Of a DNA stretch of 64,000 nt, positions 61,519-64,000 are shown piece by piece. Both the position numbers and the translations under genes were made by a program. This DNA comes from Adineta ricciae. Lineage: Eukaryota; Rotifera; Eurotatoria; Adinetida; Adinetidae. The number at the start of each line of letters is the position of its first letter. Position 1 is the stretch's first letter. The stretch is taken from positions 170,491 through 234,490 of the forward strand of contig CAJNOJ010000166.1 of the NCBI GenBank assembly GCA_905250025.1. Direction: 5' to 3'. Below the pieces are notes generated by a model, which was not told the origin of the DNA, made no database searches, and saw nothing but the letters and a program-made list of their open reading frames with translations.

Positions 61519-62346
61519 TCACTGTTTGGATTGAAAATCAGCAAGTTCTTGAGTGAGTTTGTTCAATTCCTGTTGTCCTTCATTTTTTAACATTTCCAAC
61601 GTCTCCTTCTTCTCCCAAATGCTTTCCGATATTTGGAGTATATTCAATGCTTGTTCACATGCTTCGTTTAATGCTTCTTTGGTGTTGCCGCTTTTTTGTA
61701 TATCGAACGAGGAGAAGCATTTCATAATTAATCTTTGTACTTCATTTGTACGTTGATCGTTCTTCACACGAATCGAAGAAATCTCTATCATTGAGCCAGT
61801 AAAAGCGAGACTAAAACGACCTGTTAAAAGTGCGACTAGCCCGACCATAGCTATAGTTTCAGTGTTGATCGTGAAGGAGCATATCCGAGCGGGTAAGAAA
61901 TGCAATATGAGTCCAGATACAAGTGTCGTGCAAATAGCTGATGTTACCGCAGTACTACCCAGTAGCCAACGACACTTTGTTTTTAATCGGTCACTTTCCT
62001 TTTGAGCAGAATCTAACTCTTGTAAAATCGATTCAATAACCTGTTTAAGTTTTTTTATTTCTTTGTTAAAAGCTTGCAACCAAATTCCATGGTAACGTAC
62101 ATGTGGTTTAGTTAAAGCTTTCCTAATAAGACCATTTGTTTTTCGAAGAAATCTTGTCTTGATTTGAAGATAATCACGATAGGCTTTGTTGAGAATTTCG
62201 TGACTTTTGTCAATAACTTGCTTGGAAATTTGTTTTTCTTCTGTAATATTATCTTGAACTTGTTTAATCAAATAGTCACCTTGTTGCAAAAGCCCCTGGC
62301 AAGTTTTAGAACCAATACTAATATCAATGTCGTTATCAGAAGTCAT
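61519..62346 (-). CDS. Membrane protein with coiled coils and two hydrophobic segments, unknown family
   Basis: Single frame of about 275 residues from ATG 62346 (MTSDNDIDISIGSKTCQGLL); the frame is open further 5' but has no other ATG. Residues 20-130 are helical and charged (EKQISKQVIDKSHEILNK, EIKKLKQVIESILQELDSAQ). Two hydrophobic stretches follow (LLGSTAVTSAICTTLVSGLI and TIAMVGLVALLTGRFSLAF), then a second helical, charged part ending QELNKLTQELADFQSKQ. This layout (coiled coil, hairpin membrane anchor, coiled coil) recalls organelle-shaping or apolipoprotein-L-like proteins, but no specific motif supports a name. Composition and long uninterrupted frame support it being a real gene. 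Confidence 0.6.
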   Translation of the reverse strand: MTSDNDIDISIGSKTCQGLLQQGDYLIKQVQDNITEEKQISKQVIDKSHEILNKAYRDYLQIKTRFLRKTNGLIRKALTKPHVRYHGIWLQAFNKEIKKLKQVIESILQELDSAQKESDRLKTKCRWLLGSTAVTSAICTTLVSGLILHFLPARICSFTINTETIAMVGLVALLTGRFSLAFTGSMIEISSIRVKNDQRTNEVQRLIMKCFSSFDIQKSGNTKEALNEACEQALNILQISESIWEKKETLEMLKNEGQQELNKLTQELADFQSKQ

Positions 62347-62975
62347 CGGGTTGAATTTCAAAGAAACTAGTTTGACTAATATGCGAAACGAATGAAAAAG
62401 TAAATGACGACAAGATGTTTCCTGCTTAGAAGGATTGGTCGAAATCGAATCGAATGAGCTCTTACTCAACTTTTCCCATTATGATGTAGACTCTTTCCTT
62501 TTCAATTCAAAATAGAGAAATCCTGTTTTTATTATAAAGAAACGCCATCTGGTAAAGGATCAATGCTGCTCATCATTCATGTTTCCAGAAACGTAACTGT
62601 ATCTTAGATAATTCATTTCGGCTCTAGTCTTATGTGTTGCGTGAAAAATAGATTTTTTATTTATATTAAGAAGATCAATATTGATTGTATCACTATCGCT
62701 ATCTAGACAATGATCAACTGAATTTTTTATTGAAAAGAAGTGTATCAACTCTAAACGAGACAGTTGATGCATTAGCATAACACAAAATGATAATGTACTG
62801 TTTTTATTATTATCAAATGATTGTTCTTTCAACATATGTATATATTCATTATCAAATTAGTTCTGCGTATAAAAATTCAATTGAACTCTATAAAAATGAA
62901 CCGAGAAATACTATAATTTGTATGTTAGTCAAGGACACAATCATGCTCTCGCTCTTCGTAGTTATTTCATTGAAA
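62347..62975. other. Intergenic region with one uncertain small frame
   Basis: Upstream region of the gene ending at 61519 and 3' flank of the next minus-strand gene. A 91-codon minus-strand frame at 62560-62835 begins with ATG but has no recognisable domain; it could be an unrecognised small gene or a leader-region frame. Confidence 0.4.
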
Positions 62976-64000
62976 TCATGGCGTTAGTGTTACATATCCT
63001 TCACATTTTTCAGTTGAACCAGCTACACCACCTTCATCATACCACCAGAAACTAACATTAACATCTTGATTTTGCGCGACATTCACTGTTTGCTTTATGT
63101 AATCAGATGTTAAGGCTGCCATTGAATAAAGATATGCTGAACCTGAGTGTGCTGCTGATACAGAGGAATATGCTAATGGTGTTATGGAAATATTTGCCGA
63201 AGAAATGACTGTCCATCCAGTCAAATTCGATTCGAAGCCACCATTAATTAGAAGTTCTCCATTATTCTGCATAATACTAACATCATCAATATGCCATGGT
63301 CCAACTTCTTCAATAAGTTGAAACTCGATGGTCAATTGAGTTGATATTGCTCGATGACAACAACTAAAATACCGATATGATGGTGCAGATTGCGTGCAAA
63401 TGCCTGTTTTATTCCAAGAAAGGATTGGTGAGGAACAAGTTATAGCACCTATCGTGCATGGCGATTGTTGGGTCGTTGCCTCATCTGTAGCAATGAAATG
63501 AAGAGTTCGATCAACATCATCAGTATGCAAAGATTGATTTTGCTTACTTTTAGGTTGATTCGTTGCATATAGAATGATGCCAACCACACCAGCCATGATC
63601 AGAAGTGAACAGAAAATGCACAATGCAAGCTTACATAGAACTTTTCCTGGAATAATTCGTTTCTTTCTTTGATTTTTGTATCTGAAACACTTTACTGTTA
63701 ATACCAGAAACTATTCGAATGATTTTCTCTACCTTCCATCAAAATCGATTTTAAAATCATCATTGAACAACTCATGACTATTCCAAGGTGTTATTCGACA
63801 TGTACGATTTAACCATAGATGACTGTCAGATCGTCCAAACCCACCGACTGAATTCTCGTCTTGATCATCACAGACAGACGAGATCTGTTGTCGTTCATGA
63901 TGAATATTCTTTTGTTGTGATTTGATAATCGTGTTAGTAGTATGCGATAATGATATTGATCGAGGTGCAGACACATTAGAAAAATGAGTACTATTCAAAT
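62976..64000 (-). CDS. Type II membrane protein with extracellular jelly-roll-like domain, 5' end beyond window
   Basis: Two exons visible. The 5' exon (edge to about 63733) is open to the window edge with no ATG, so the start is outside. It encodes a polar cytoplasmic part ending DDFKIDFDGR. Exon 2 (to 62976) has a basic stretch (YKNQRKKRIIPGK), a membrane helix (ALCIFCSLLIMAGVVGIILY), a Thr/Gln stalk, then an extracellular domain with HIDDVSIMQNNGELLINGGF, ESNLTGWTVISSANI, AHSGSAYLYSM, DYIKQTVNVAQNQDVNVSFW and a closing GYVTLTP. The NGGFE-x-LTGWT and GS-AYL motifs are typical of carbohydrate-binding-like beta-sandwich modules. Members of this layout seem common in bdelloids; role unknown. 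No GPI or enzyme motif. Confidence 0.7.

Noticed and set aside
62560..62835. 91-codon minus-strand frame
   Set aside because: Starts with ATG but shows no domain, signal or homology I recognise; support is too weak to call a gene.
1..64000. tRNA, rRNA, CRISPR arrays, intact transposons or telomeric repeat arrays
   Set aside because: Reading both strands, I found no convincing cloverleaf with A and B boxes, no rRNA core, no regular spacer-repeat arrays, no reverse transcriptase or transposase frames and no telomere-like tandem repeats; a covariance or profile search was not possible here.

Overview
The window looks like nuclear DNA of a small-genome invertebrate, most probably a bdelloid rotifer. 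It is AT-rich, carries ordinary animal genes (Rab3, Kv1-type channel, PIG-A, REV1, KIF24, CDC37, PP1, RTRAF, METTL5) split by GT-AG introns of mostly 45-80 bp, and holds one large divergent F-box/leucine-rich protein of a kind abundant in bdelloids. The taxonomic call is inference; no rRNA or mitochondrial sequence is present. There is no prokaryotic operon, CRISPR array, phage or recognisable intact transposon.

Layout. 0-1.7 kb: GT-A-like glycosyltransferase (-). 1.7-4.9 kb: no supported gene. 4.9-9.2 kb: F-box/LRR gene (-) whose 2.4-kb intron holds a complete GPI-anchor-type surface protein gene (+). 9.2-11.4 kb: PIG-A (-). 12.3-13.6 kb: Rab3 (-) with two alternative copies of one 125-bp exon. 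14.5-18.0 kb: FERM protein EPB41L5/Yurt type (-). 19.0-20.0 kb: EF-hand calcium sensor (-). 21.1-22.6 kb: secreted EB-module protein (+). 22.6-25.9 kb: PLAC8 protein, PDZ protein and METTL5 (all -). 26.1-29.3 kb: REV1 translesion polymerase (-). 29.3-34.7 kb: gene-poor. 34.7-37.2 kb: Kv1/Shaker-like channel (+). 38.1-43.8 kb: KIF24 kinesin and an STI1-motif protein (+). 44.6-46.2 kb: second EF-hand sensor with a possible alternative 3' exon (+). 46.2-50 kb: unresolved, a few candidate small exons. 50.0-53.0 kb: cadherin (+). 53.9-54.8 kb: SET-domain protein (+). 55.6-56.2 kb: secreted cysteine-rich protein (-). 57.0-61.2 kb: housekeeping cluster RTRAF, CDC37, PP1 (+). 61.5-64 kb: two membrane proteins (-), the last running off the window.

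Common themes are neuronal and secretory function (Rab3, Kv channel, two calcium sensors, cadherin), cell polarity and cilia (EPB41L5, KIF24), and basic housekeeping or genome maintenance (PIG-A, METTL5, REV1, CDC37, PP1). Several plus-strand genes sit 165-320 bp apart, and some have a strong splice acceptor just before the ATG, as expected if spliced-leader trans-splicing is used.

The strongest unusual signals are the duplicated, equal-length, frame-incompatible exon pair in Rab3; the opposite-strand gene nested in the F-box gene; the long S/T/P/Q-rich turret and tyrosine pore residue of the Kv channel; the tandem, incomplete SET units; and a two-part motif shared by two distant intergenic sites. 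Exon joins were worked out by hand from splice consensus and reading phase.
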